NCBI RefSeq assembly: GCF_001695855.1
Contig: NZ_MBSS01000007.1
Coordinates: 1 to 64,000, forward strand
Direction: 5' to 3'
DNA: 64,000 bases
Source of the DNA: Ensifer sp. LC163
Lineage (GTDB): Bacteria > Pseudomonadota > Alphaproteobacteria > Rhizobiales > Rhizobiaceae
Both the position numbers and the translations under genes were made by a program. The notes under the pieces were generated by a model that searched no databases, had not been told where the DNA came from, and saw only the letters and a program-made list of their open reading frames with translations. This document shows positions 34,663-43,664 of the stretch, piece after piece (positions within the stretch are counted from its first letter, which is position 1; the number at the start of each line of letters is the position of its first letter).

Positions 34663-36072
34663 CTATTTCCACTCACGGATGTCGACGAAATGTCCGGCGA
34701 CAGCGGCTGCCGCCGCCATTGCCGGCGACACCAGGTGCGTACGTCCCTTGAAGCCCTGGCGGCCTTCGAAGTTACGGTTGGAGGTCGAGGCGCAGCGCTC
34801 GCCCGGCTTCAGCCGGTCATCGTTCATCGCCAGGCACATCGAGCAGCCCGGCTCGCGCCAGTCGAAGCCCGCTTCCCGGAAGATCTTGTCGAGGCCCTCG
34901 GCTTCCGCCTGTTCCTTGACGAGGCCGGAGCCCGGCACGATCATCGCCGACACGGTCGACGCGACCTTGCGGCCCTCGACGACAGCGGCAACGGCGCGCA
35001 GATCCTCGATGCGGCCGTTGGTGCACGAGCCGATGAAGACGCGGTCGACTGATATGTCGGTGATCTTGGTGCCGGGCTTCAGGCCCATGTAATCGAGCGC
35101 GCGCCACTTGGAGGTGCGCTTGGTCTCTTCCGGGATCTCGTCCGGGTTCGGGACGATGCCCTGAACCGAGATGACGTCCTCGGGCGACGAACCCCAGGAC
35201 ACGATCGGCGGCAGATTGGCTGCGTCGAGCACGACGACACGATCGTAGTGCGCGCCTTCGTCCGTGTGCAGCGTCTTCCAATAGTCGAGCGCCATCTCCA
35301 GGGCCTTGCCCTTCGGCGCGCGCGGCTTGTCCTTGATGTATTCGAAGGTCGTTTCGTCGGGCGCGATCAGGCCGGCGCGGGCGCCGCCCTCGATCGTCAT
35401 GTTGCAGATGGTCATGCGGCCTTCCATCGACAGCGCGCGGATCGCTTCGCCTGCGAACTCGATGACGTGGCCGGTGCCACCGGCGGTGCCGATCTCGCCG
35501 ATGATGGCAAGGATGATGTCCTTGGCGGTGACGCCCGGCGGCAGCTGGCCGTCGACGCGCACCAGCATGTTCTTGGCCTTCTGCTGGATCAGCGTCTGGG
35601 TCGCAAGCACGTGCTCGACTTCCGAGGTGCCGATGCCATGCGCCAGCGCGCCGAAGGCGCCATGCGTCGAAGTGTGGCTGTCGCCGCAAACGATGGTCAT
35701 GCCCGGCAGTGTGAAACCCTGCTCCGGGCCGACGATATGCACGATGCCCTGGCGCTTGTCGTTTTCGGAGTAGTATTCGACGCCGAACTCGGCCGCGTTC
35801 GTGGCGAGCGCCTCGACCTGGATACGGCTTTCCTCGTTCTTGATGCCGAGGTGGCGATCCGGTGAGGTCGGCACGTTATGGTCGACGACGGCAAGCGTCT
35901 TTTCCGGAGCGCGGACCTTGCGGCCAGCCATACGCAGGCCTTCGAAAGCTTGCGGGCTCGTCACCTCGTGAACGAGATGACGATCGATGTAGAGAAGACA
36001 GGTGCCATCGTCCTGGCTGTTGACCAGATGGTCGTCCCAGATCTTGTCATAGAGAGTACGCGGTGCGCTCAT
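34663..36072 (-). CDS. leuC: 3-isopropylmalate dehydratase large subunit
   Basis: LeuC carries the [4Fe-4S] cluster of isopropylmalate isomerase in leucine synthesis. The 469-residue protein has the cluster ligands in [13 protein letters not shown] near residue 347 and CSMCLAMN near 409-412, and the family start [49 protein letters not shown] is also diagnostic. The ATG at 36072 follows a possible leader region with a short Leu-containing ORF and two hairpins (36112-36262). The partner leuD is at 11565. Confidence 0.96.
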   Translation of the reverse strand: MSAPRTLYDKIWDDHLVNSQDDGTCLLYIDRHLVHEVTSPQAFEGLRMAGRKVRAPEKTLAVVDHNVPTSPDRHLGIKNEESRIQVEALATNAAEFGVEYYSENDKRQGIVHIVGPEQGFTLPGMTIVCGDSHTSTHGAFGALAHGIGTSEVEHVLATQTLIQQKAKNMLVRVDGQLPPGVTAKDIILAIIGEIGTAGGTGHVIEFAGEAIRALSMEGRMTICNMTIEGGARAGLIAPDETTFEYIKDKPRAPKGKALEMALDYWKTLHTDEGAHYDRVVVLDAANLPPIVSWGSSPEDVISVQGIVPNPDEIPEETKRTSKWRALDYMGLKPGTKITDISVDRVFIGSCTNGRIEDLRAVAAVVEGRKVASTVSAMIVPGSGLVKEQAEAEGLDKIFREAGFDWREPGCSMCLAMNDDRLKPGERCASTSNRNFEGRQGFKGRTHLVSPAMAAAAAVAGHFVDIREWK

Positions 36073-36111
36073 GGCGATATATCCATCGAATTTTCAGAAG
36101 TAAGGGAAAAG

Positions 36112-36262
36112 CCGGCAGCCAGGCGGCCGGAAACTGATCAAAGGATCAGGATAGGAGGCTTGTCAGCGCCCCGGATACGCGCGCGAAAAAGCGTGCCGGC
36201 AGACGCTTGTGGTCCTGCAGCACGACGATTTTCTGCTCTCGACACCCGAACTTGGATTCCAT
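36112..36262 (-). promoter_or_regulatory. Possible attenuator-like leader of leuC
   Basis: Minus-strand order: a 38-codon ORF from ATG at 36262 to TGA at 36146, ending in GALTSLLS; a perfect 6-bp hairpin CTGATC-CTTT-GATCAG (36149-36134); and a GC-rich hairpin CCGGCCGCCTGGCTGCCGG (36130-36112) followed by CTTTTCCCTT. This resembles transcription attenuation, but the Leu codons are not strongly clustered, so the role is tentative. Confidence 0.3.
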
Positions 36263-36313
36263 GGGGCCGTACATATCAATTTTTTGACACTTCGGCAATC
36301 GGTCGAAGCGGCC

Positions 36314-37135
36314 TCAACGCTGCTCGGCGCGCCGCAAGCGCCGCTCGAGCCCGCGCAAGCCCAGCGACAGACCGATGGTCAGGACGAGATAGACATAGGC
36401 GACGATCGAATAGGTCTCGAAGAAGCGAAAGGAGCCGGAGGCATAGACCTTGCCCATCTGGGTGATGTCGGCAACGCCGAGCACCGAGACCAGCGAGGAG
36501 TCCTTGACCATGGCGACGAAGTCGTTGCCGAGCGGCGGCAGGATGACGCGGATCGCCTGCGGGAAGATCACCAGGCGAAACCGCTGGTAACGCGTCAGGC
36601 CCAGCGCTTTCGCCGCCTCGACCTGCCCCTTGTCGACCGAGAGGATGCCGGCCCGGAACACCTCGGCGATGAAGGCGGAATAGCCGATCATCAGCGCCAT
36701 GATCGCCCGCCACATCAGCGAGATGTCGCGCACCACCACCGGCTCCATCCAGCCTGCCGAAATCAGCGGCGCGGTGATGAAGTTGGCGACGGTGACAAGC
36801 GCCGGCGCCCCGACGAAGGCGATGTAGAACAGGAGCACGAGGATCGGCACGCCGCGAATGACCTCGGTGTAGAAGCGTGCGATCTGGCGAAGTGCCGCAT
36901 GCTCCGACAGCGCCATCAGCGCGATACCGAGACCGAGCGTCGTCGCCAGCACGAAGCCCATCAGGGTCACGAAGATGGTGACGCCGATGCCCTTGAGAAC
37001 GACGTTGAAGACTTCGGTGTAGATGTCATTGGCGACGATGACCGCGGCGAGCGCCACGGCAATCACCAGAAGGGCGACCAGCCACCAGGGATAGTCGCCC
37101 TTTGCGGACATATCAGAAGATTGTGGGGAGGCCAT
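36314..37135 (-). CDS. Polar amino-acid ABC transporter permease (HisM/GlnP type)
   Basis: The 273-residue protein has five or more membrane segments and the EAA-loop signature for contact with the ATPase: EAAKALGLTRYQRFRLVIFPQAIRVILPPLGNDFVAMVKDSSLVSVLGV. This places it in the HisM/GlnP family of polar amino-acid permeases. It follows the binding-protein gene 9 bases later. No ATPase gene follows: leuC comes next after 241 bases. The ATPase must be encoded elsewhere or shared. Confidence 0.92.
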   Translation of the reverse strand: MASPQSSDMSAKGDYPWWLVALLVIAVALAAVIVANDIYTEVFNVVLKGIGVTIFVTLMGFVLATTLGLGIALMALSEHAALRQIARFYTEVIRGVPILVLLFYIAFVGAPALVTVANFITAPLISAGWMEPVVVRDISLMWRAIMALMIGYSAFIAEVFRAGILSVDKGQVEAAKALGLTRYQRFRLVIFPQAIRVILPPLGNDFVAMVKDSSLVSVLGVADITQMGKVYASGSFRFFETYSIVAYVYLVLTIGLSLGLRGLERRLRRAEQR

Positions 37136-37144
37136 CGCCAGCGA

Positions 37145-37954
37145 TCAGCCGCCCATCTTGTAGTCGAGGAACCACTTCTTGTCCAAGGCGTCGAAGGTTC
37201 CATCCTCCTTCAGCGCCTTGATCGCGGCGTTCACCGGAGCGACCAGGTCGGAGCCCTTGGGGAAGATGAAGCCGAAATCCTCGGTGCCGAGCGGGCCGCC
37301 TACGACCTTCAGCTTGCCTTCCGAGGAATCGACATAACCCTTGGCGGCGACGCTGTCGGTCAGGACGACGTCGACGTCGCCGGCCTTGAGCGCCTGCACG
37401 GTGGCGCCGAAGGTCTCGAACAGCTTGATGCGCGGGTTCTGCTCGTTGCCGTCGAGCATTTCATAGACGGCGGTGTAGAACGGCGACGTGCCCGGCTGCG
37501 CACCGACCAGGCCGTCGGCAAAGGCGCCGAAGCTCTTGCCGTCATTGAAGCGGTTCTCGTCGCCGCGCACCAGCATGAACTGCTGCGAACGCATGTACGG
37601 GTCGGAGAAATCGACCTTTTCCTTGCGGTCGTCCTTGATGGTGATGCCGGTCATGCCGATCTGGTACTGGCCGTCATGCACCGCCTGGATCATCGCGTCC
37701 CAGCTGGTGTTCTGGTACTCGACCTTGAAGTTCAGACGCTTGGCGATCTCGTTCATCGCGTCATATTCCCAGCCGATCGCCTCACCCGTCTTCGGATCGA
37801 CGAACTGCAGCGGCGGGTAGGCATTTTCCGTGACGACGACAACCGTCTTGCCGCCGAGATCCGGCAGGTCGCTGGCGAAAGCCGGTGCAGAAAAAGCAAA
37901 TGGAACGGCAAGTGCGGCTGCGATGCCCGCAAGCACATGGCGACGGATTGTCAT
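37145..37954 (-). CDS. Amino-acid ABC transporter periplasmic binding protein
   Basis: The 269-residue protein has a Sec signal peptide (LAGIAAALAVPFAFSAPAFA) and the SBP family 3 fold, with VVVVTENAYPPLQFVDPKTGEAIGWEYDAMNEIAKRLN near residues 37-75, GMTGITIKDDRKEKVDFSDPYM and VLTDSVAAKGYV. The ligand is probably a polar amino acid or related compound, not determined. Together with the permease it forms a two-gene unit lacking an ATPase. Confidence 0.92.
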   Translation of the reverse strand: MTIRRHVLAGIAAALAVPFAFSAPAFASDLPDLGGKTVVVVTENAYPPLQFVDPKTGEAIGWEYDAMNEIAKRLNFKVEYQNTSWDAMIQAVHDGQYQIGMTGITIKDDRKEKVDFSDPYMRSQQFMLVRGDENRFNDGKSFGAFADGLVGAQPGTSPFYTAVYEMLDGNEQNPRIKLFETFGATVQALKAGDVDVVLTDSVAAKGYVDSSEGKLKVVGGPLGTEDFGFIFPKGSDLVAPVNAAIKALKEDGTFDALDKKWFLDYKMGG

Positions 37955-38026
37955 TGGAGGAGCTCCCGAAAATTGTGGCAGCGGAAAATGTCACGGATTG
38001 TGGAGAAAAGACAAGCGCATAGTACC

Positions 38027-38056
38027 AAAAAAGAAAGGCGGCCCGAGGCCGCCTTT
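38027..38056 (-). terminator. Terminator of rplS
   Basis: AAAGGCGGCC-TCG-GGCCGCCTTT on the minus strand forms a perfect 10-bp stem, followed by CTTTTTT. It lies 26 bases after the rplS stop. Confidence 0.93.
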
Positions 38057-38081
38057 CCTACAATCCAGAAGGATTGAAATC

Positions 38082-38600
38082 TTATTCCGCTGCGGCTTCC
38101 GCTGCTGCCTTGGCTTCGGCGGCTTCAGCTGCTGCCTTTTCGGCTGCGAGAGCCTGAGCTGCTGCAACCTTTTCAGCTTCGATGCGTGCCTTTTCCTCGG
38201 CAACGGCCTGACGCTCGGCTTCGTTCAGCTTGCGGGCGCGCGTACCGGTGTTTTCAACGATACGAGCCGACTTGCCGCGACGATCGCGCAGGTAGTAGAG
38301 CTTGGCGCGACGGACCTTACCGCGGCGAACCACTTCGACGCTCTCGACGAGCGGAGAGTAAACCGGGAATACGCGCTCGACGCCTTCGCCGTAGGAGATC
38401 TTGCGAACGGTGAAGCTTTCGTTGATGCCGCCGCCGGAGCGAGCGATGCAAACGCCTTCATAGGCCTGAACGCGGGTACGCGAGCCTTCGACAACGCGGA
38501 CGTTGACGCGCAGCGTGTCGCCTGCGGAGAAATCGGGGAGCGTGCGCTTGGCCGCAATCTTGGCGGCCTGTTCGGCTTCCAGCTGCTGGATGATGTTCAT
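38082..38600 (-). CDS. rplS: 50S ribosomal protein L19
   Basis: L19 sits at the interface of the ribosomal subunits. The first 115 residues are canonical ([57 protein letters not shown]). They are followed by a long Ala/Glu-rich helical tail (about residues 125-172) not found in the shorter enterobacterial protein but seen in rhizobia. AAAGG precedes the ATG, which overlaps the stop codon of a 35-codon upstream frame. An opposite-strand TauE/SafE gene separates rplS from trmD. Confidence 0.96.
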   Translation of the reverse strand: MNIIQQLEAEQAAKIAAKRTLPDFSAGDTLRVNVRVVEGSRTRVQAYEGVCIARSGGGINESFTVRKISYGEGVERVFPVYSPLVESVEVVRRGKVRRAKLYYLRDRRGKSARIVENTGTRARKLNEAERQAVAEEKARIEAEKVAAAQALAAEKAAAEAAEAKAAAEAAAE

Positions 38601-38704
38601 CGGGTTAACCTTTCAAGTTCTTCTGAAACAGCCAGAGCGCTCTCGATCGACCTGTCGGACTTGCCTTCAGATGTTGCCGGACCCGGCAGGAGCGGATTCA
38701 CCAT
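38597..38704 (-). CDS. Possible 35-residue leader peptide coupled to rplS
   Basis: An ATG at 38704 opens a frame [19 protein letters not shown] continuing to ELERLTR, whose TGA overlaps the rplS start as ATGA (38600-38597). The overlap and the AAAGG inside its end would permit coupled translation. I do not recognise the peptide and see no strong ribosome binding site before its ATG. It may be a chance frame in the rplS leader. Confidence 0.3.
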   Translation of the reverse strand: MVNPLLPGPATSEGKSDRSIESALAVSEELERLTR

Positions 38705-38938
38705 TCTTTGTTGGTGGTCGACGGGCAAAAAACCCGAACCGGGGCGGCACTTACACGAAGAAACCCCGCTTGTCATCCCCGCAAGCCGCATTTTCCGGGC
38801 CATGGAGGCGTTCGGCGCGAATTCTATCAGAGATTTCGAAATAACGCGCATGGAAATGCATCGGGGAAATGCATGCGAGCGCGGGCTTGCGGCCGCAACC
38901 GCTGCGGGCTATGCCGGGCTGGGTAGCGGGGGGAGACC
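38705..38938. other. Intergenic region between rplS leader and tauE
   Basis: Including the possible leader frame this makes about 338 bases between the divergent rplS and tauE/safE genes. On the minus strand a GC-rich run CCGCCCCGGTTCGGG followed by TTTTTTG (about 38754-38732) could form a weak terminator-like structure in the rplS leader. I found no clear promoter boxes. Confidence 0.35.
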
Positions 38939-39685
38939 ATGCATTTCTTCGAAATACTTCTGCTTTTCGTCGCCGGTCTCCTGTCGGGCATGGTCAATGC
39001 GATTGCCGGTGGCGGAACCTTCCTCACCTTCGGCGCCATGACCCTTGGCGGGTTGTCGCCCATTGTCGCCAATGCGACGTCGTCGATCATCCAGCTTCCC
39101 GGCTATATCACCTCGGCGCTTGCCTATGCCAAGGAGATTCGCGCAGACCGCCGCCAGGCGATCCTGCTCGGTGTCATCTCGGCGGTCGGCGGGCTTGTCG
39201 GCGCGGTGTTGCTGATCTCCCTGTCGAACGCTTCGTTTCGCGCGCTGGTGCCCTGGCTGCTGATCGTCGCGACGGCGATCTTCGCCGCCGGGCCGCTCCT
39301 GAAGCCCAAGGCCCGCATCGACGAGCATGCGATCAGCCCGGCCGGCATCGTCAGCCAGTTCGCAACCTCGATCTACGGCGGCTTCTTCGGTGCCGGCATG
39401 GGCATCATGATGCTGGCCGTGCTGGGGCTTGCGACCGGTGGCGGCTATCACCGCCTGAACGCGCTCAAGAATTTCATCTCGATCGTCATCGCCACCATCG
39501 CCATCGTCATCTTCGCCGCCGGCGGCGTCGTGTCGTGGCTGCATGCGGCGATCATGGTTCCAGGTGCAGCGCTCGGCGGTTATCTCGGCGTCTGGGCGGC
39601 CCGGCGCGTGCCGCAGGCGGTAATCCGCGCCCTGGTCGTGGCAGTCGGGCTGTTGCTCGCCGCCTATTACTTTTTCACGGGTTGA
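38939..39685 (+). CDS. TauE/SafE family membrane exporter
   Basis: The 248-residue integral membrane protein has about eight hydrophobic segments and the TauE/SafE signature near the N-terminus ([26 protein letters not shown]) repeated later as [17 protein letters not shown]. The family exports sulfite or sulfonate-derived compounds; the substrate here is unknown. GGGGAG precedes the ATG. The gene lies on the plus strand between trmD and rplS and overlaps the 3' end of convergent trmD by 19 bases. Confidence 0.88.
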   Translation: MHFFEILLLFVAGLLSGMVNAIAGGGTFLTFGAMTLGGLSPIVANATSSIIQLPGYITSALAYAKEIRADRRQAILLGVISAVGGLVGAVLLISLSNASFRALVPWLLIVATAIFAAGPLLKPKARIDEHAISPAGIVSQFATSIYGGFFGAGMGIMMLAVLGLATGGGYHRLNALKNFISIVIATIAIVIFAAGGVVSWLHAAIMVPGAALGGYLGVWAARRVPQAVIRALVVAVGLLLAAYYFFTG

Positions 39686-40359
39686 GCGATGAGATCGGGC
39701 CGACGCTCCTCGGTCAGCCGACGGGCTTCGGCTTCGCGCCATTTGGCAATGGCGCCGTGATTGCCGGAGGTCAGCACCGGCGGGATCTCCCTGCCCTCGA
39801 AGACCTGCGGGCGCGTATAGTGCGGATGCTCCAGCAACCCGCCTTCGAAGCTTTCATGAACGCCCGACAGCTCGTTGCCCATCACCCCAGGCAGAATGCG
39901 CACGACGGCGTCGAGCAGCGTCAGTGCCGCCGGCTCGCCGCCGGACAGAATATAGTCGCCGATCGACACTTCCTCGAGGTCGCGAGCATCGATGACCCGC
40001 TGGTCGACACCTTCGAACCGGCCGCAGACGATCACCACGCCGGGGCCGTCGGCAAGTTCCCGCACGCGTTTCTGCGTCAACGGCCGACCGCGCGGGCTCA
40101 TCAGCAGCCGCGGGCGATGATCGTCCTGAGACACTTCGTCGATGGCACGAGCAAGAACGTCGGGCTTCAGCACCATGCCGGCGCCGCCACCGGCCGGCGT
40201 ATCGTCGACGGTGCGGTGCTTGTCCTCGGCAAAATCACGGATCTGCACTGCATCGATCGACCACTGGCCACGCTCCAGCGCCCGGCCCGAAAGCGAGGCG
40301 CCGAGATGGCCGGGGAACATTTCAGGATAGAGCGTGAGCACCGTTGCGCGGAAGGGCAT
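39667..40359 (-). CDS. trmD: tRNA (guanine-37-N1)-methyltransferase
   Basis: TrmD methylates G37 next to the anticodon of several tRNAs, preventing frameshifting, and has a SPOUT knot. The protein contains [35 protein letters not shown] and the knot sequence [26 protein letters not shown] use the ATG at 40359 (MPFRATVLT, 230 residues); a GTG at 40374 overlapping the rimM stop as GTGA is an equally workable start giving 235 residues. The C-terminal end overlaps tauE on the other strand. Confidence 0.95.
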   Translation of the reverse strand: MPFRATVLTLYPEMFPGHLGASLSGRALERGQWSIDAVQIRDFAEDKHRTVDDTPAGGGAGMVLKPDVLARAIDEVSQDDHRPRLLMSPRGRPLTQKRVRELADGPGVVIVCGRFEGVDQRVIDARDLEEVSIGDYILSGGEPAALTLLDAVVRILPGVMGNELSGVHESFEGGLLEHPHYTRPQVFEGREIPPVLTSGNHGAIAKWREAEARRLTEERRPDLIAQPVKK

Positions 40360-40370
40360 TGCCTTACCGC

Positions 40371-40931
40371 TCACTTGCGCTTGGCCGAAAACGGGCTGCC
40401 GGGCTCGTCCTTGTCGTCGATGAGGCCGGCCGCCAGCGGATCGACCAGCAGCTTGCCGCCTTCGAGATCGATTTCAAGAACGGACCATTCGGTGAACGGG
40501 ATGAGCACCGGGCGCTTGCCCGGTCCCTTGAGCTCAAGCAGGTCGCCGGCACCGAAATCGAACACGCCGGTCACGGTTCCGTAGCTCTTGCCGCTGCCGT
40601 CGATGGCCTCGAGGCCCTCGAGGTCAGCATAAAAGAATTCGTCTTCGTCGAGATCATCGTCGGGCAAATTGTCGCGATCGACGAACAGTTCGAGACCGTT
40701 GAGCGCCTCTGCGGCCGTGCGGTCGTTGACACCGCGAAAGCGGACGACAACCACGTTCTTGGCCTCACGGATCTCCAGCACCTCGAACACGCGCCCGTCG
40801 GTGCTATGAAGATGGCCGTAATCGCCGAGCGCGGTCGGATCCTCGGTGAAGGATTTGACCCTGACCTCGCCGCGCAGGCCTTGGGCCGCGCCGACAGTCG
40901 CCATCAGAACCGGGTTTTCGAGTTTGCTCAT
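40371..40931 (-). CDS. rimM: 16S rRNA processing protein RimM
   Basis: RimM binds S19 and assists maturation of the 30S head. The 186-residue protein has [27 protein letters not shown] at the N-terminus and the PRC-barrel sequence [20 protein letters not shown] near residues 120-140, followed by [27 protein letters not shown] start at the ATG at 40931 (MSKLENP). It is in the ribosomal operon between rpsP and trmD. Confidence 0.95.
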   Translation of the reverse strand: MSKLENPVLMATVGAAQGLRGEVRVKSFTEDPTALGDYGHLHSTDGRVFEVLEIREAKNVVVVRFRGVNDRTAAEALNGLELFVDRDNLPDDDLDEDEFFYADLEGLEAIDGSGKSYGTVTGVFDFGAGDLLELKGPGKRPVLIPFTEWSVLEIDLEGGKLLVDPLAAGLIDDKDEPGSPFSAKRK

Positions 40932-41023
40932 CATCCGCATCCGTTTCGGGATTTCAGCGTGCACATAACGGAAAACGGGCGGCATGGGAATGCCGCCCGT
41001 TTCCTTCATCCGTTTGCCGGATA

Positions 41024-41398
41024 TTATTCCGCGGCACCTTCGGCAGCGGCAGCAGCGGCGTCTTCTGCCTTCTGCTTGGCTTCAGCAGCGCGCTCCTGAG
41101 CCTTCTTGCCCGGCAGACCCTTGGTCGGGTTGCTGCGAGCCGGACGCTGAGCGATACCAGCCTGGTCGAGGAAACGCATGACGCGGTCGGTCGGCTGGGC
41201 GCCCTGGGCGATCCAGTGGCTGATGCGCTCGGCGTTCAGCTCGACGCGCTTTTCGTCGTCCTTGCCGAGCATCGGGTTCCAGGAACCGATCTTCTCGAGG
41301 AAGCGGCCGTCACGCGGGCTGCGGGCGTCGGCAACGACGATCTGGTAGTAAGGACGCTTCTTGGAACCGCCACGGGCGAGACGAATTTTCAGTGCCAT
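41024..41398 (-). CDS. rpsP: 30S ribosomal protein S16
   Basis: The N-terminal [41 protein letters not shown] is canonical S16. The 124-residue protein ends in an Ala/Glu/Lys-rich tail (about residues 100-124) that makes it longer than the ~82-residue E. coli protein, as usual in rhizobia. AAGGAG precedes the ATG at 41398. It lies between the chorismate mutase gene and rimM. Confidence 0.97.
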   Translation of the reverse strand: MALKIRLARGGSKKRPYYQIVVADARSPRDGRFLEKIGSWNPMLGKDDEKRVELNAERISHWIAQGAQPTDRVMRFLDQAGIAQRPARSNPTKGLPGKKAQERAAEAKQKAEDAAAAAAEGAAE

Positions 41399-41435
41399 TT
41401 GAGTAACTCCTTGCAGGCTTTCTTGACCGCTTCGT

Positions 41436-41771
41436 TCAAGCGGAATGGGTGGTGCCGACGTTGCCCGCGGAATGCGTGCGATCGGCGGCGATGGCTTCAT
41501 GATGCCGGATGACTTCCTTGATGATGAAGTTCAGGAACTTCTCGGCGAAATCCGGATCCAGATTGGCATCCTTCGCCAGATGGCGAAGACGTTCGATCTG
41601 GTATTCTTCGCGCGCCGGATCGGCCGGCGGCAGATTGTGCTTGGCCTTGAGAACACCGACCGCCTGGGTGCAGCGGAACCGTTCGGCCAGCATGTGAACG
41701 AGCGCGGCATCGATGTTGTCGATCGACTGCCGGTAACCCGCCAATTCTTTCTTGATCTCAGGATCAATCAT
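41436..41771 (-). CDS. AroQ-class chorismate mutase
   Basis: The enzyme converts chorismate to prephenate for phenylalanine and tyrosine synthesis. This 111-residue helical protein has the AroQ residues in [36 protein letters not shown] and [17 protein letters not shown]. It lies between ffh and rpsP, 13 bases after ffh, so it is probably co-expressed with translation genes, an arrangement typical of rhizobia. Confidence 0.92.
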   Translation of the reverse strand: MIDPEIKKELAGYRQSIDNIDAALVHMLAERFRCTQAVGVLKAKHNLPPADPAREEYQIERLRHLAKDANLDPDFAEKFLNFIIKEVIRHHEAIAADRTHSAGNVGTTHSA

Positions 41772-41784
41772 CTCTCACCGATCC

Positions 41785-43347
41785 TCACTTCTTCTTGGGC
41801 AGGCCGGGAAGGCCGGGGAAACCACCAAGGCCCGGAAGCTTGGCGCCACCGAGACCGGGAAGGCCACCGCCGCCAAGGCTCGGCATGCCGCCGGGTTTGC
41901 CAAGGCCGGCCGCTTCCGCCTGCTTCTGCAGCGCTTCGAGCTGCTTGGGGTCGATATTCGACAGGTCGGGCATGCCGCCGCCAAGGCCACCGAGGCCCAT
42001 CTTGCTGGCGAGGCCGCCCATCATCTGCTTCATCATGCCGCCTTTGCCCTTGCCGCCCATCATCTTCATCATGTCCGCCATCTGGCGGTGCATCTTCAGA
42101 AGCTTGTTGATGTCGGCAGCATCCGTGCCGGAACCGGCGGCGATGCGCTTCTTGCGGGAATGCTTGAGCATATCCGGGTTGGCGCGCTCGGCCTTGGTCA
42201 TCGACGAGATGATGGCGATCTGGCGTCCGAACAGCTTGTCGTCGAGACCGGCCGAAGCCATCTTGTCCTTCATGCCGACCATGCCGGGCATCAGGCCCAT
42301 GATACCGCCCATGCCGCCCATCTTCTGCATCTGGCGCAGCTGGTCGGCGAGGTCGTTCAGGTCGAACTTGCCCTTCGCCATCTTGGCGGCCATCGCGGCC
42401 GCCTTTTCGGCGTCGATGTTCTCGGCAGCCTTTTCGACGAGCGAGATGATGTCGCCCATGCCGAGAATGCGGTCGGCGACGCGACGGGGATGGAACTCTT
42501 CGAGTTCGCCCATCTTTTCGCCGACGCCGATGAGCTTGATCGGCTTGCCGGTGACGGCGCGCATCGAAAGGGCGGCACCGCCGCGGCCGTCGCCGTCCAT
42601 GCGGGTGAGCACCAGGCCGGTGATGCCGACGCGTTCGTCGAAGTTGCGCGCGAGATTGACGGCATCCTGACCGGTCAGCGCATCGGCAACCAGCAGGATC
42701 TCATGCGGATTGGACTTCCGCTTGATTTCCGCCATTTCGATCATCAGCGGCTCGTCGATATGCGTGCGGCCGGCAGTGTCGAGGATGACGATGTCGTGTC
42801 CGCCGAGCTTGGCGGCCTGCACGGCGCGCGCAGCGATATCGGTCGGCGACTGGCCGGCGATAACAGGCAGCGTATCGACGCCGGTCTGGACGCCGAGCTG
42901 GCGAAGCTGTTCCTGGGCGGCCGGGCGACGCGTGTCGAGCGAAGCCATCAGGACCTTTTTCTTGTCCCGCGTCTTCATCCGGCTGGCGATCTTGCCGGTG
43001 GTCGTCGTCTTGCCCGAGCCCTGCAGACCGACCATCATGATGACGACCGGAGCCGGCGCATTGAGGTCGATGGTGACGCCCTCGGAGCCCAGCATCTCGA
43101 CCAGCTCGTCATGGACGATCTTGACGACCATCTGCCCGGGCTTGATCGATTTCAGGATCTCGGCGCCAACCGCCTTCTCGCGAACCTTTTCGGTGAAGGC
43201 GCGCACGACGTCGAGGGCGACGTCGGCTTCGAGCAACGCACGGCGAACCTCGCGAAGCGCCGCGGAAACATCTGCTTCCGACAATGCACCGCGGCCGGTC
43301 AGTCCATTCAATATGGAACCAAGGCGGTCCTGGAGGCTCTCGAACAT
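41785..43347 (-). CDS. ffh: Signal recognition particle GTPase Ffh
   Basis: Ffh binds 4.5S RNA and signal sequences and delivers ribosomes to FtsY. The 520-residue protein has an N domain, the GTPase with G1 GLQGSGKTTTTGKIA near residues 107-121, DTRRPAAQEQL and LDTAGRTHIDEPLM, and the Met-rich M domain (GMGGIMGLMPGM). The C-terminus carries an unusual Gly/Pro/Leu-rich tail (GGGGLPGLGGAKLPGL) ending in KKK. It starts the run ffh, chorismate mutase, rpsP, rimM, trmD. FtsY is encoded at 47574. Confidence 0.97.
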   Translation of the reverse strand: MFESLQDRLGSILNGLTGRGALSEADVSAALREVRRALLEADVALDVVRAFTEKVREKAVGAEILKSIKPGQMVVKIVHDELVEMLGSEGVTIDLNAPAPVVIMMVGLQGSGKTTTTGKIASRMKTRDKKKVLMASLDTRRPAAQEQLRQLGVQTGVDTLPVIAGQSPTDIAARAVQAAKLGGHDIVILDTAGRTHIDEPLMIEMAEIKRKSNPHEILLVADALTGQDAVNLARNFDERVGITGLVLTRMDGDGRGGAALSMRAVTGKPIKLIGVGEKMGELEEFHPRRVADRILGMGDIISLVEKAAENIDAEKAAAMAAKMAKGKFDLNDLADQLRQMQKMGGMGGIMGLMPGMVGMKDKMASAGLDDKLFGRQIAIISSMTKAERANPDMLKHSRKKRIAAGSGTDAADINKLLKMHRQMADMMKMMGGKGKGGMMKQMMGGLASKMGLGGLGGGMPDLSNIDPKQLEALQKQAEAAGLGKPGGMPSLGGGGLPGLGGAKLPGLGGFPGLPGLPKKK

Positions 43348-43604
43348 TCTCACTTCCTTCTGGTTTCCGGTGGCATGGAGACTAGCCGGAAACGTGGGTT
43401 CCTTCGCCTGAAAAACAAGGCGCAAAGCCAAAAACCACCCGAGGGCGCAACGCGCTGTCGGATGTTGACCTCCGGGCTCTCTTTATACCTTTGCGGGGCC
43501 CGGTCGGTGGCTTCGAAGTCATCAACTTGCGAAGGAATTTGCCGCGATAAACAGGAAAGCGGCCGAAAAGTCAAGAACGACAGGCAAATCCGGCGGCAGG
43601 GATT
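43348..43604. other. Intergenic region upstream of ffh
   Basis: About 257 bases between the ffh start and the small ORF after marR. The ffh promoter must lie here, but I could not place clear -35/-10 boxes. TCTTTATACC near 43479-43488 is the only AT-rich patch. No RNA gene is evident. Confidence 0.35.
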
Positions 43605-43664
43605 TCAGACATTGGCTGCGGCCGCGATGATCACGGCGCCAAGTCCGTAGAGAACTGCGGTCAT
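43605..43664 (-). CDS. Possible 19-residue hydrophobic peptide coupled to marR
   Basis: The frame MTAVLYGLGAVIIAAAANV starts at an ATG overlapping the marR stop as ATGA (43664-43661), with AGGAAGG 4-5 bases upstream inside the marR end. The product is almost entirely hydrophobic and could be a single membrane-spanning helix. The overlap plus binding site make it more convincing than a random short frame, but I do not recognise a family. Confidence 0.5.
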   Translation of the reverse strand: MTAVLYGLGAVIIAAAANV

